A stretch of 64,000 nucleotides of DNA from Cellulomonas chengniuliangii (GTDB lineage: Bacteria > Actinomycetota > Actinomycetes > Actinomycetales > Cellulomonadaceae). Numbering within the stretch: position 1 is the stretch's first letter; each line of letters starts with the position of its first letter. A program made the position numbers and the translations under genes. Shown in pieces: positions 18,627-28,021 of this stretch. Under the pieces are notes generated by a model. That model was not told the origin of the DNA. It was given only the letters and a program-made list of their open reading frames with translations, and did not search any database. The stretch is from contig NZ_CP101988.1 of assembly GCF_024508335.1 (NCBI RefSeq), forward strand, positions 2,108,001-2,172,000. The letters run 5' to 3'.

Positions 18627-20896
18627 AGGCGCCCCGCGAGCAGCGTGTCGTGCTGCGCGGAGCCCGAGGCGCCCTGGGCTCGGCACTGGTCGCGACGGCG
18701 GTCGGGGGCTGCCTGCTCGCCGTCCAGCCGCTGATCGCCCCTGGGCCGTGGCTCGCGGCGGCCCTCGCGGTGGTCGTGCTGCTCGCGCTCGTCACCGCGA
18801 GCGCGCGTGCGGTGACCCGCCGGCGGTGGGCGCCGACCCTCGTCGGCGCCCTCATCACGGCCGCCGGGGTGCTCATGTACTTCGGCGCCCCCGCGGGCCG
18901 CGTCGAGCTGGTGCCTGACGCGGGCTTCGTCGAACGCCTGGTGGCGATGACCCGCATCGCCTTCGACCTCATCAACGCCTCCGTCATCCCCATGCAGGCC
19001 TCCCGACCGATCGTGCTGCTCGTCGTGGTCGGCGCCGCGGTCCTCTTCCTCGCTGCCGACCTCGTGGCGCTAGGACTCGGCGCCCCCGCCTGGTCGGCTC
19101 TCGTCCTCTTGACCGTGTGGATTCCGGGGATCGTCCTCGGAGCGCCCGCCTCGGCGCCCGCCATCGCGATCACCGCGATCGCGTACCTGCTGCTCCTGGC
19201 CCTGTCGGCCGCCCCGGCCGATGTGAGCCTGGGGGCCGGCCAGCGGGCCGGCTGGTCAGTCGCGGCCGCCGGCGGCCTCGTCGCCATGGCGTTGGCCGCT
19301 GGACCGCTGATCTCGAGCGCGCCAGGCTGGGCCACGCTCCAGCTTCCGCAGTCCGGCTCCCACGCGGCTGGGCCTGTGCGGCTCGACGACTCCTTGGACA
19401 TGCGCGACAGCCTGGGCCCGCGCTCGGAGCAGGTCGTCCTGCGCTACACGGTCGAGGGGACGGCCGACGGCTCGTCCCTGTCGGACGCTGCCACCCGAGC
19501 CGACGCCCAGTCCATCGGCCCGCTCCGCGCGTTCACGCTGCGCGACTTCGACGGCAGGACGTGGGAGCACTCCGGGTCGGATGACCCGCACCCCTGGGAG
19601 CGCGGCGAGCTCCTCACCCCGGACCCCGCCCTCCGTGGCGAGGTCCCCGACGCGTCCGCCGGGCTCCTCGCCGAGGTGAACGTCGACGTGGAGGGCCTGC
19701 GTGACTCGCGTCTACCGGTGAGCACGTTCGCCCGCACCGTGGAGATCGACGGGCCGTGGCTCTACGACGACGAGCAGGACGAGGTTGTCGGCGAGCGCAC
19801 CACGCGCCGCGACACCACGTACGCGATGACGGTCCAGATCCCCGACCTGACCGCGGCGGACCTCCGCGCCTCCGCGCCCGGGGACGCCGCCGAGGTGGAG
19901 CCCTACCTCGCGGTGCCCCCGACCGACCACGCGCAGGACGTCGCGAACCTCGCCCGCGAGATCACCGCCGGAGCCTCCGGCGCCTACGAGCAGGCCATGG
20001 CGCTCCAGTCGTGGTTCCGCGATCCCCGGAACTTCGTCTACGACACCCGGGTCGACGCGGCGACCTCCGCGGACTCGGTGTGGGACTTCCTGCAGAGCAA
20101 GCGCGGGTACTGCGTGCAGTACGCCACCTCCATGGCGATCATGGCCCGCACCTTGGGCGTCCCCGCACGGGTCGGTGTGGGCTTCTTGCCGGGGACCCCC
20201 GGCAACGCTGGGGAGTACGTGGTCACCGGCCGGCAGTCCCACGCCTGGCCTGAGCTGTACTTCACCGATGTGGGATGGGTGAGGTTCGAGCCCACGCCCG
20301 CCGTGCAGACGGGCTCCCCGCCACGGTGGAGCGACCCGCTCGTGGCGGCCCCCGCGCCTTCCGTCCCGGCGCCCGCGGAGCCGGTCGCGCCGGCTGGCCC
20401 GGTCCCCACGGCGAGCGGCGCGCCCGCCGCTCCCAGCCAGGCCGTCCCCGAGCCCGACGTGGACGAGGCGGAGATCCCCCGGGCCCTGACGGCGCCGCTC
20501 GCCGGCATCGCCCTGGCGCTGCTGCTGGGCATCGTGGTGCTGGTGCGGCGCCGCACCGCCCGCGTCGCCCAACTCAGCGCGGAGGATGCCTGGGAGTGGC
20601 TCCGCGGGCGCCTGCGCCGGGAGCGCATCACGTGGTCGGACGCCCAGACACCGCGCCAGGTCGCGGCGCTGGTGCGGGAGCGGGCGGCGGAGGTCCGCGG
20701 GGAGCCATTGGGCCCCGAGGCGGATGCTGCTCTGACCAGGCTCGCCGACGCCGTCGAGAGCGACCGCTACGCGCCCTACCCATCGCCCCTGTCGCCGGAC
20801 GAGGTGCGTGGTTGGGCCCGCATGGTGCTCGAGGGCGTCACGGCTCCGGCGGGCGACCCCGCCGATCCGGTCGATGCTGGGGCTGCGCAGCAGTAA
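18623..20896 (+). CDS. TgpA-like transmembrane transglutaminase-fold protein
   Basis: The 757-residue membrane protein has about six N-terminal transmembrane helices (to residue 230), an extracytoplasmic transglutaminase-like domain, a Pro/Ala-rich stretch, a further helix near residue 625 (APLAGIALALLLGIVVLVRR) and a DUF4129-like cytoplasmic tail. In the transglutaminase core Cys497 (KRGYCVQYAT) and His540 (SHAWPELYF) are present; the third position is Glu556 (VRFEPTP) where classical enzymes have Asp, a substitution common in this group. GTG start overlaps the DUF58 gene (GTGA). Substrate is unknown; a role at the cell envelope is inferred from topology. Downstream, 219 bases to the convergent DUF3040 gene hold only a weak 6-bp hairpin (20927-20947). 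Confidence 0.9.
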   Translation: MKAPREQRVVLRGARGALGSALVATAVGGCLLAVQPLIAPGPWLAAALAVVVLLALVTASARAVTRRRWAPTLVGALITAAGVLMYFGAPAGRVELVPDAGFVERLVAMTRIAFDLINASVIPMQASRPIVLLVVVGAAVLFLAADLVALGLGAPAWSALVLLTVWIPGIVLGAPASAPAIAITAIAYLLLLALSAAPADVSLGAGQRAGWSVAAAGGLVAMALAAGPLISSAPGWATLQLPQSGSHAAGPVRLDDSLDMRDSLGPRSEQVVLRYTVEGTADGSSLSDAATRADAQSIGPLRAFTLRDFDGRTWEHSGSDDPHPWERGELLTPDPALRGEVPDASAGLLAEVNVDVEGLRDSRLPVSTFARTVEIDGPWLYDDEQDEVVGERTTRRDTTYAMTVQIPDLTAADLRASAPGDAAEVEPYLAVPPTDHAQDVANLAREITAGASGAYEQAMALQSWFRDPRNFVYDTRVDAATSADSVWDFLQSKRGYCVQYATSMAIMARTLGVPARVGVGFLPGTPGNAGEYVVTGRQSHAWPELYFTDVGWVRFEPTPAVQTGSPPRWSDPLVAAPAPSVPAPAEPVAPAGPVPTASGAPAAPSQAVPEPDVDEAEIPRALTAPLAGIALALLLGIVVLVRRRTARVAQLSAEDAWEWLRGRLRRERITWSDAQTPRQVAALVRERAAEVRGEPLGPEADAALTRLADAVESDRYAPYPSPLSPDEVRGWARMVLEGVTAPAGDPADPVDAGAAQQ

Positions 20897-21115
20897 CCGG
20901 GCACCCGCGCGGGCATGCGCGGTGGACGCCTAGGCCCCCGGTAGGCGACGAGCGCGGCCCACGACCGCATGAGGCACTAGTGGTCGCCACACCGTGCGAT
21001 CGCGCGTGGACGCCGTCCTGCGGCTGCGGCGAGGCGAGAAGCGATGGCCCCACCCCTCAACTCGGTGGGTCCGCACACGGACGACCCGCGCGTGCCCACG
21101 ATGGGGGCGGAGGGG

Positions 21116-21502
21116 TCAGCGCCCGCCCTGGTCGCGCCGGTGCTGCCACCGCTGCTCGAGGCGCGTCATGAACCCGGCCTGGCGCTTCTGGCTGCCGGCA
21201 GGCTTCCCCTGCGTCGGCGTCGCCTTCCCGTTCGCGGGCTCCTTGGAGGAGCCGTGCGTGAACCCGAAGGCGACCGCGCCGAACATGATGACGAAGCCGA
21301 GGACGCCGATCCAGGCCTGCCGGGTGGCGGCTCCCGCGACCAGCATGAGGAGTCCCGCGACTGCGACCGCGCTCGCGAGGACGTATCGGCCGACAGACCG
21401 CCGGCCCCGCGAGGCCAGTGTGTTGGCGAGTCTGGGGTCGTCAGATGTGAGCTGTCGCTCCATCTGTTCCAGTACGCGCTGCTCGTACTCGGACAGAGGC
21501 AT
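21116..21502 (-). CDS. DUF3040 membrane protein
   Basis: A 128-residue actinobacterial protein with the DUF3040 opening MPLSEYEQRVLEQMERQL, two adjacent transmembrane helices (about residues 40-82) and a basic Gln/Arg-rich C-terminus. Function unknown. The ATG at 21502 matches the conserved family start and is preceded by GGGGGTAGTA; a longer open frame upstream is only the antisense-free overlap with dinB. The start lies 62 bases inside the 3' end of dinB, an unusually long overlap, so the two are probably cotranscribed. Confidence 0.88.
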   Translation of the reverse strand: MPLSEYEQRVLEQMERQLTSDDPRLANTLASRGRRSVGRYVLASAVAVAGLLMLVAGAATRQAWIGVLGFVIMFGAVAFGFTHGSSKEPANGKATPTQGKPAGSQKRQAGFMTRLEQRWQHRRDQGGR

Positions 21503-22808
21503 TACTACCCCCGTACTCCCCCGTAGAGACATCTTTCGATAAGGATAGGTCCCCGGGCACGAAGTCGGTAGTCGAGTCTCGCGCCCGCGGAGGGGGAATT
21601 GACCCGGCCGCGATGGCAGACCGTCCGAAACGCCCTCGAACCAAGTCCATCGCCCGTTCGGCATCACGACGAGCCGTGGTGTTCTCCGCCACAGCCTCCT
21701 CGAGCGTCGGCTGCTGGACCGCGGTCACCGCCGGGCTCAAACCCTCGGTGCGCACCCCGACCAGGCGTACCGGCAGTCCTCCGAGGTCCACTCCCGCCAG
21801 CAGGGCCCGCGCCGCCAGGTACACCTCCCGGCCGACGTCCGTGGGAGTCGCCAGGGTGCGCGACCGGGTGAGGGTGCGGAAGTCAGAGGTGCGCACCTTG
21901 AGGCTCACCGTGCGCGCGACCAGCCCGTGCGACCGGAGGCGCCCGGCGCACCGGTCGGCGAGATCGAGCACCTTGGCCTCGACCTGGCCGAGGTCGTGCA
22001 GGTCGACGTCGAAGGTGTGCTCCGCGCCGATGCTCTTCTCCTCGCGTCCGGGCTGCACCGGCCGAGGATCACGTCCCCAGGCCAGGTCGAACAGGTGCGC
22101 CCCCGCCACCTTGCCGACCGCGCGCTGAATGGTCCGCACGTCGCTGTCCGCGAGCTCGGCCACCGTGCGCACGCCCCAGCGTGCGAGCGCGGCCTCCGTC
22201 GCCTCCCCCACCCCCCAGAGGGCGCCGACGGGAAGCGTGCGCAGGTACTCGACCGTCGCCGCCCTCGGCACCAGCAGCACGCCATCGGGCTTGGCATGCC
22301 CCGATGCCAGCTTGGCGACGAACTTCGTGGAGGCGATCCCGACCGAGCACGTGATGCCGAACTCCGCTCGCACGTCGCGACGGATCTGCTCGGCGATGTG
22401 GCTCGGCGGCCCGAGCCGTCGTCGCGCCCCCGCCACATCGAGGAACGCCTCATCGACGCTCACCTGCTCGACCAGCGTCGTCACGTCGCGCAGCACGCGC
22501 ATCGCGCCCTCCGAGACCGCGGAGTAGGCGGCGTGGTCGGGCGGGACGATGACAGCCTGCGGGCACATCCGGCGGGCCATCGCCATCGGCATCGCCGAGT
22601 GGACCCCGTAGGCGCGAGCCTCGTACGTGGCGGCGAGCACCACACCACGCTGCTCGCCGCCGACGATGACGGGCTTGCCTCGCAGATGGGGACGGCGGGC
22701 GAGCTCGACGGAGGCGTAGAAGGCATCCATGTCGACGTGCAGGATCGATACGCCGTCCTCGTCGTCACCCCAGTCGCGCCGCCCCGTGGGGCGCGGCCCC
22801 CGGCTCAT
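21441..22808 (-). CDS. dinB: DNA polymerase IV (Y-family, DinB)
   Basis: Translesion DNA polymerase that bypasses damaged template bases and is usually SOS-induced. The 455-residue product has the Y-family palm motifs ILHVDMDAFYASVE (about 22-35) and VEQVSVDEAFLDV (about 113-125), the fingers region VIVGGEQRGVVLAATYEARAYGV split by those motifs, the helix-hairpin-helix thumb and the little-finger domain. The last ~45 residues have no family look and translate the DUF3040 promoter and start region. The gene overlaps the HEPN-like gene by four bases and so shares its LexA-box promoter at 23284-23313. Confidence 0.95.
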   Translation of the reverse strand: MSRGPRPTGRRDWGDDEDGVSILHVDMDAFYASVELARRPHLRGKPVIVGGEQRGVVLAATYEARAYGVHSAMPMAMARRMCPQAVIVPPDHAAYSAVSEGAMRVLRDVTTLVEQVSVDEAFLDVAGARRRLGPPSHIAEQIRRDVRAEFGITCSVGIASTKFVAKLASGHAKPDGVLLVPRAATVEYLRTLPVGALWGVGEATEAALARWGVRTVAELADSDVRTIQRAVGKVAGAHLFDLAWGRDPRPVQPGREEKSIGAEHTFDVDLHDLGQVEAKVLDLADRCAGRLRSHGLVARTVSLKVRTSDFRTLTRSRTLATPTDVGREVYLAARALLAGVDLGGLPVRLVGVRTEGLSPAVTAVQQPTLEEAVAENTTARRDAERAMDLVRGRFGRSAIAAGSIPPPRARDSTTDFVPGDLSLSKDVSTGEYGGSNASVRVRAARTGTDGATAHI

Positions 22809-23254
22809 GACGCGCGCGCGGCGAGCACGCCCGCGCCCGCGCCGTCATCGTCCGCCGCCCCGTCCTCGACGAGAGCGCGGACCGCGTCGAGGAAGTCCTC
22901 GGCAGCGCACACGGCCTGCTCCGCGCGGGCCGGGCTCACGACGTCGAACCGCCCGGCCTCGACGGCGGACCGCAGGGGCGCGCCAGCGGCGAAGTAGGCG
23001 CTCCACCGCTGCACCTCGGGAGCGACGAGGTCGATCATGTCCCACACCGTCCGGGGCGCGCGACGCCCGCCGGGGCGCCCCCGGGCCGCCAGCAGCGCGG
23101 CGCCCGCGCGGACTGCGGCGAGGTGGGCGTGCGACAGCTGCTCCCACGGCTCGGGGGAGAACTGCGCCGCCAGCAGCTCGCCATCGGCGCGCTGGAGCAA
23201 CTCAGCGGCCGGGCCTGGGAGGCCGACCGTGACTCGGGATCGGATGGCGTCCAT
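22805..23254 (-). CDS. SAV_6107-type HEPN-like protein
   Basis: The 149-residue, mostly alpha-helical product matches the actinobacterial SAV_6107 HEPN-like family by its pattern (LLQRADGELLAAQFSPEPWEQ split over the first 45 residues, then SHAHLAAVRAGAALLAARG). A classical HEPN RNase motif (R-x4-6-H) is not evident, so a toxin role is not supported by the sequence. It is translated first in an operon with dinB (four-base overlap) from an SOS promoter, with GGGAGGTGG as ribosome site. A link to damage tolerance is suggested by that context only. Confidence 0.8.
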   Translation of the reverse strand: MDAIRSRVTVGLPGPAAELLQRADGELLAAQFSPEPWEQLSHAHLAAVRAGAALLAARGRPGGRRAPRTVWDMIDLVAPEVQRWSAYFAAGAPLRSAVEAGRFDVVSPARAEQAVCAAEDFLDAVRALVEDGAADDDGAGAGVLAARAS

Positions 23255-23283
23255 CTCCGACCACCTCCCTCTCTGCTCGGCTC

Positions 23284-23313
23284 AGTATCGAACACCTGTT
23301 CGACACTCGTCAA
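23284..23313 (-). promoter_or_regulatory. SOS promoter of the HEPN-dinB operon
   Basis: On the minus strand a -35 TTGACG (23313-23308) and a -10 GATACT (23289-23284) are 18 bases apart, with a LexA box filling the spacer. The distance from the -10 to the HEPN ATG at 23254 is about 30 bases. It fits direct LexA repression. Confidence 0.72.
23288..23303. promoter_or_regulatory. LexA box (SOS operator), perfect match
   Basis: TCGAAC-ACCT-GTTCGA matches the Gram-positive/actinobacterial SOS consensus exactly. It lies between the divergent HEPN-dinB operon and the methyltransferase gene at 23330, only 26 bases from that GTG, so it may also affect the second gene. Confidence 0.9.
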
Positions 23314-23329
23314 CCCGTACCGTGGTGCT

Positions 23330-24247
23330 GTGGCTTCCCGCGACAGATCGGGGCGACGTCCCCCACAATCCCACCGCCCACCGACACGACCGGACTGGCC
23401 CGACGGGCCCATCACCATCCCCACCGGCACGGTCGAGCTCCTGCGATCGGCAGACGACCCCTCGGGGATCACCGTTCTCGTCAACGGAGTGCCCAGCTCG
23501 CACCTGGACCTCGACGACCCGCTGCGGCTGTCGTTCGAGTACATGCAGCAGATGGCGGTGCTCATCGGCCACGCCGCGCCCCCGGGCAGCCCGCTCGCCG
23601 TGGTGCACCTGGGCGCCGCGGGCTGCGCGCTCGCCCGGCACGTGCACGCCAGCAGGCCAGGCTCCCGCCAGATCGCCGTGGAGCTCGACACTGCGCTGCC
23701 CGAGCTGGTCCGCGCCTGGTTCGACCTGCCGCGCGCGCCCGCGCTGCGCATCCGGCCCGGCGATGCCCGCGAGCAGCTCTCGGCCATGGCCGACTCCTCG
23801 GCTGACGTCGTCGTCCGGGACGTCTTCGCCGGGGACCGCACCCCCGAGCACGTCACCACGGTCGAGTTCGCGCGAGAGGTCGCCCGGGTGCTGCGCCCCG
23901 GGGGCCTCTACCTCGCCAACTGCGCCGACCGTCCGCCGCTCGCCCTGGCGCGCTCCGAGGCCGCCACGCTCCAACAAGTGTTCGGCCACCTTGCCGCCAT
24001 CGCCGAGCCTGGGCTCCTGCGGGGGCGCGGGTACGGCAACGTGGTGCTCGCCGGCACGGACGACGCCGCACTGCTCGCCTCGGCCCAGGTCGACCGCGAG
24101 ATCCGGTCGCTGCCGGCCCCGGCCCGCATCCTGCACGCGGACGACGTGCGCGCGTTCGTGGGATCCGCCAGGCCGATCCTCGACCCGCGGCCCGTCGCGT
24201 CCGCCACGTCCGTGGACGCCGACGCCCCTCCGCCGCGTCTCCCCTGA
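23330..24247 (+). CDS. Spermidine synthase-like SAM-binding methyltransferase fold protein
   Basis: The 305-residue product has a Rossmann methyltransferase core: AVVHLGAAGCALARHV as glycine motif, IAVELDTALPELV as acidic motif and ADVVVRDVFAG as the third motif, in the arrangement of polyamine (spermidine) synthase-like proteins called fused MFS/spermidine synthases. It lacks transmembrane segments. Whether it makes polyamines is doubtful, as no putrescine-site motif is evident. I chose the GTG at 23330 because the family-like sequence begins shortly after it and upstream codons cross the LexA box and HEPN gene. Confidence 0.75.
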   Translation: MASRDRSGRRPPQSHRPPTRPDWPDGPITIPTGTVELLRSADDPSGITVLVNGVPSSHLDLDDPLRLSFEYMQQMAVLIGHAAPPGSPLAVVHLGAAGCALARHVHASRPGSRQIAVELDTALPELVRAWFDLPRAPALRIRPGDAREQLSAMADSSADVVVRDVFAGDRTPEHVTTVEFAREVARVLRPGGLYLANCADRPPLALARSEAATLQQVFGHLAAIAEPGLLRGRGYGNVVLAGTDDAALLASAQVDREIRSLPAPARILHADDVRAFVGSARPILDPRPVASATSVDADAPPPRLP

Positions 24248-24317
24248 CGTGCTCCCCCGGCCCCTTATGCGACGGGCGGCGGGCTCCCCCTCCACGGGCA
24301 GCGGGGCGCGCACAACG

Positions 24318-24355
24318 CGACGAGGTCGCGCCCCCGTCGGGACGCGACCTCGTCG
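24318..24355. terminator. Bidirectional terminator hairpin
   Basis: CGACGAGGTCGCG (24318-24330) pairs perfectly with CGCGACCTCGTCG (24343-24355) around a 12-base loop, midway between the convergent methyltransferase and cold-shock genes. No T-tract is present, as is common in high-GC actinobacteria. Confidence 0.7.
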
Positions 24356-24408
24356 GTGGAACGCCTACTCCAGGCCGTGAGGGCCCCGGACTCAGCGAAC
24401 GCGGGTGA

Positions 24409-24612
24409 TCAGAGCGGGCGGACCTGCTCCGCCTGGGGGCCCTTCGGGCCCTGCGTGATCTCGAACTCGACGCGCTGACCCTCCTCGAGGGAGCGGTAGC
24501 CCTGCGAGTCGATCGCGGAGTAGTGAACGAAGACGTCTGCGCCGCCGCCGTCCTGGGCGATGAACCCGTAGCCCTTCTCAGCGTTGAACCACTTGACAGC
24601 ACCCTGTGCCAT
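24409..24612 (-). CDS. cspA: Cold-shock domain protein (CspA family)
   Basis: A 67-residue single-stranded nucleic-acid-binding OB-fold protein acting as RNA chaperone in the cytoplasm. It starts [18 protein letters not shown], includes RNP1 (KGYGFI, 14-19) and RNP2 (VFVHYSAI), and ends with the family pattern [10 protein letters not shown]. The ATG at 24612 has ribosome site AGAAGGACAGGG. The 294 bases up to the PAC2 gene contain no gene; they would hold the promoter and a leader, but no convincing -10/-35 pair was found. Confidence 0.96.
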   Translation of the reverse strand: MAQGAVKWFNAEKGYGFIAQDGGGADVFVHYSAIDSQGYRSLEEGQRVEFEITQGPKGPQAEQVRPL

Positions 24613-24906
24613 GTTTCCCTGTCCTTCTGTTCCAACCGGTGACGACGCCGGGCCCAGCGCCCTGCGTCGTGCCGCAATGCCTTGTCCCGCGTCCTGCACC
24701 GGGTAGACCAGCCGGTCGGCTGGGGGTGTCACCCCTGGTGGGGCGGTGCCGGTCAAGCGTCAGTACGTCACTGCAACAGTCGCGATCTTCTCACGATGCC
24801 CCTGAGGACGCCATGGTTTGTGACCCGATGTGTCCCCAATTCGGCAACGATCCGATCACGACCACAGTGGGCCTTCGGGGACGTCGAGAACGACCGCCCG
24901 ACGGGC

Positions 24907-25842
24907 TCAGGCGGCAGGCCCCTCGTCCGTGCGCTCGGCCAGGAATCGCTCGAACTCGGCCCCCAGCTCGTCGGCCGTGGGGAGCTGCGTGGTCTCGGCC
25001 AGCAGGCCGGTCCGCCCGGCGCTCCGCGTGAAGGCGTCGTACTGCTCTTCGAGGGCATGGACCACAGCGGCGACCTCCTCCGAGTCGCTGACCTGCCGCT
25101 CGATCTCGGCGATCGTCTCGTCGGCGGCCTCCGTCAACCCGCCCAGCCCGAGGTCGAGGCCGGTGGCGCGCTCCACGTGCTCGAGCGCCACCTTGCTCGC
25201 CAGCGGGAACACCGACTGGGCGAGGTAGTGCGGCACGTGGACGGCGAAACCCATCGCGTCGTGGCCGGACTCGCCCAGGCGCATCTCGAGCAGCGACGCC
25301 GCACTCGCCGGCACCTGGACGGCGCCGAACCATGCGGGGTAGCTGGCCACCAGCTCCGGCCGGGTCGCGTGCGCGGTGGCGGACAGCGGGCGGGTGTGCG
25401 GCACCCCCATCGGGATGCCGTGCAGCCCCACGGTCAGGGGGACGTCGAACCGCTCGACGAGCTGGCGCACTGCCGCGGTGAACCGCTCCCACTGGACGTC
25501 GGGCTCGGAGCCGTGCAGCAGCAGGAAGGGAGCCCCCTCCACGTCGCGGACCAGGTCCACGGCGAGTGCCGGCTCGTCGTAGTCGCTCCACGTGGTCGAG
25601 TCGAAGGTCATCGTGGGGCGGCGGGACCGGTAGTCGATGAGCTGGTCGACGTCGAACGTCGCCAGCCGAGAGGTGGCGAGGCTGTCCGTCAGGTGCTCGG
25701 CGGCCTTCCGGCCTGCCCCGCCGGCATCGACGAAGCCCTGCAGGGCGTGCACCAGGACCGGTCCGGACCCCAGCGCGGCACGCGCGGCCACCTCGGCGGC
25801 GACCACGGGGTCAACGTCGTAGAGCTCGCTCGGATCGAGCAT
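24907..25842 (-). CDS. PAC2 family protein
   Basis: The 311-residue product belongs to the PAC2 (proteasome assembly chaperone 2-like) family that is widespread in actinobacteria. Visible hallmarks are VLVHALQGFVDAGGAG near residue 30, FDVDQLIDYRSRRP near 63-76, LLLHGSEPDVQWERF near 107-121 and GLHGIPMGVPHTRP near 139-152. The function in bacteria is not established; a link to proteasome or ligase partners is only by name. The gene stands alone between the cspA leader and the signalling operon. Confidence 0.85.
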   Translation of the reverse strand: MLDPSELYDVDPVVAAEVAARAALGSGPVLVHALQGFVDAGGAGRKAAEHLTDSLATSRLATFDVDQLIDYRSRRPTMTFDSTTWSDYDEPALAVDLVRDVEGAPFLLLHGSEPDVQWERFTAAVRQLVERFDVPLTVGLHGIPMGVPHTRPLSATAHATRPELVASYPAWFGAVQVPASAASLLEMRLGESGHDAMGFAVHVPHYLAQSVFPLASKVALEHVERATGLDLGLGGLTEAADETIAEIERQVSDSEEVAAVVHALEEQYDAFTRSAGRTGLLAETTQLPTADELGAEFERFLAERTDEGPAA

Positions 25843-25868
25843 GGGTCCTCACTCTCGTGCCGTCATGG

Positions 25869-25886
25869 AGCAGCGCGAACGCTGCT
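25869..25886. terminator. Short hairpin upstream of the PAC2 gene
   Basis: AGCAGCG (25869-25875) and CGCTGCT (25880-25886) enclose a CGAA tetraloop. It lies 27 bases upstream of the PAC2 start and after the stronger hairpin at 25931-25951, so it could be a second termination element for the signalling operon or part of the PAC2 leader. Confidence 0.35.
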
Positions 25887-25930
25887 GCTCACCAGGTCAA
25901 CGCACGGGCAGGCTGTGGTCTTCCCGTATC

Positions 25931-25951
25931 CGCGTGCCATCTCGGCACGCG
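25931..25951 (-). terminator. Terminator hairpin after the signalling operon
   Basis: CGCGTGCC (25931-25938) pairs exactly with GGCACGCG (25944-25951) around ATCTC. It lies 17 bases beyond the stop codon of the response regulator gene on the minus strand. Confidence 0.65.
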
Positions 25952-25967
25952 GGCAGCGCGGAGCCCC

Positions 25968-26408
25968 TCAGCGCTTGGGCAGCCGGACCACCGTCACGAA
26001 GAAGTCGTCGATCTGGCGCACGACCTCGATGAACCGGTCGAAGTCCACGGGCTTCGTCACGTAGGCGTTGGCGTGGAGCGAGTAGCTCCGCACGACGTCC
26101 TCCTCGGCCTCCGAGGTGGTGAGCACGACCACGGGGATCGACCGCAGCTTCTCGTCGCCCTTGAGCGCCATCAGCACCTCGCGCCCGTCCATCCGCGGCA
26201 GGTTGAGGTCGAGCAGGATCAAGTCGGGCGTGGCGACGTCGGCGTACTGGCCCTCCTTGCGGAGGTACTCGAGCGCGCTCACGCCGTCGGAGACCACCGA
26301 CAACCGGTTCGTCACCTTGTTGTCGGCGAACGCCTCGCGGGTCATCAGGACGTCGCCGGGGTCGTCCTCCACCAGCAGGACGTCGATGTCCCTGTGCGAA
26401 CTCACCAC
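25968..26408 (-). CDS. Stand-alone response regulator (CheY/Rcp1-like receiver)
   Basis: A 146-residue single receiver domain. The acidic pocket (VEDDPGD, 13-19), phospho-acceptor Asp67 ([13 protein letters not shown]), the conserved Thr/Ser ([12 protein letters not shown]) and Lys (AYVTKPVDF) are all present. The family is the Rcp1 type found with phytochrome-like kinases. With no output domain it must act by protein contact. It is the third gene of an operon with a PP2C phosphatase and a histidine kinase; GTG start has GAGGAG ribosome site and lies 50 bases after the kinase. Confidence 0.92.
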   Translation of the reverse strand: MVSSHRDIDVLLVEDDPGDVLMTREAFADNKVTNRLSVVSDGVSALEYLRKEGQYADVATPDLILLDLNLPRMDGREVLMALKGDEKLRSIPVVVLTTSEAEEDVVRSYSLHANAYVTKPVDFDRFIEVVRQIDDFFVTVVRLPKR

Positions 26409-26458
26409 GGGCGTCTCCTCAAGTCTTCGATCACGAACTCGTCACCGACCCGGGAGGG

Positions 26459-28017
<1,559 letters not shown>

Positions 28018-28021
<4 letters not shown>

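Noticed and set aside
20897-21115. Small gene in the gap between the transglutaminase and DUF3040 genes
   Set aside because: Short open frames here lack ribosome sites and family-like sequence; only a weak 6-bp hairpin is present.
24613-24906. Thermosensor or riboswitch in the cspA leader
   Set aside because: The leader is long but I could not find a conserved stem set or the AT-rich cold box; a promoter could not be placed either.
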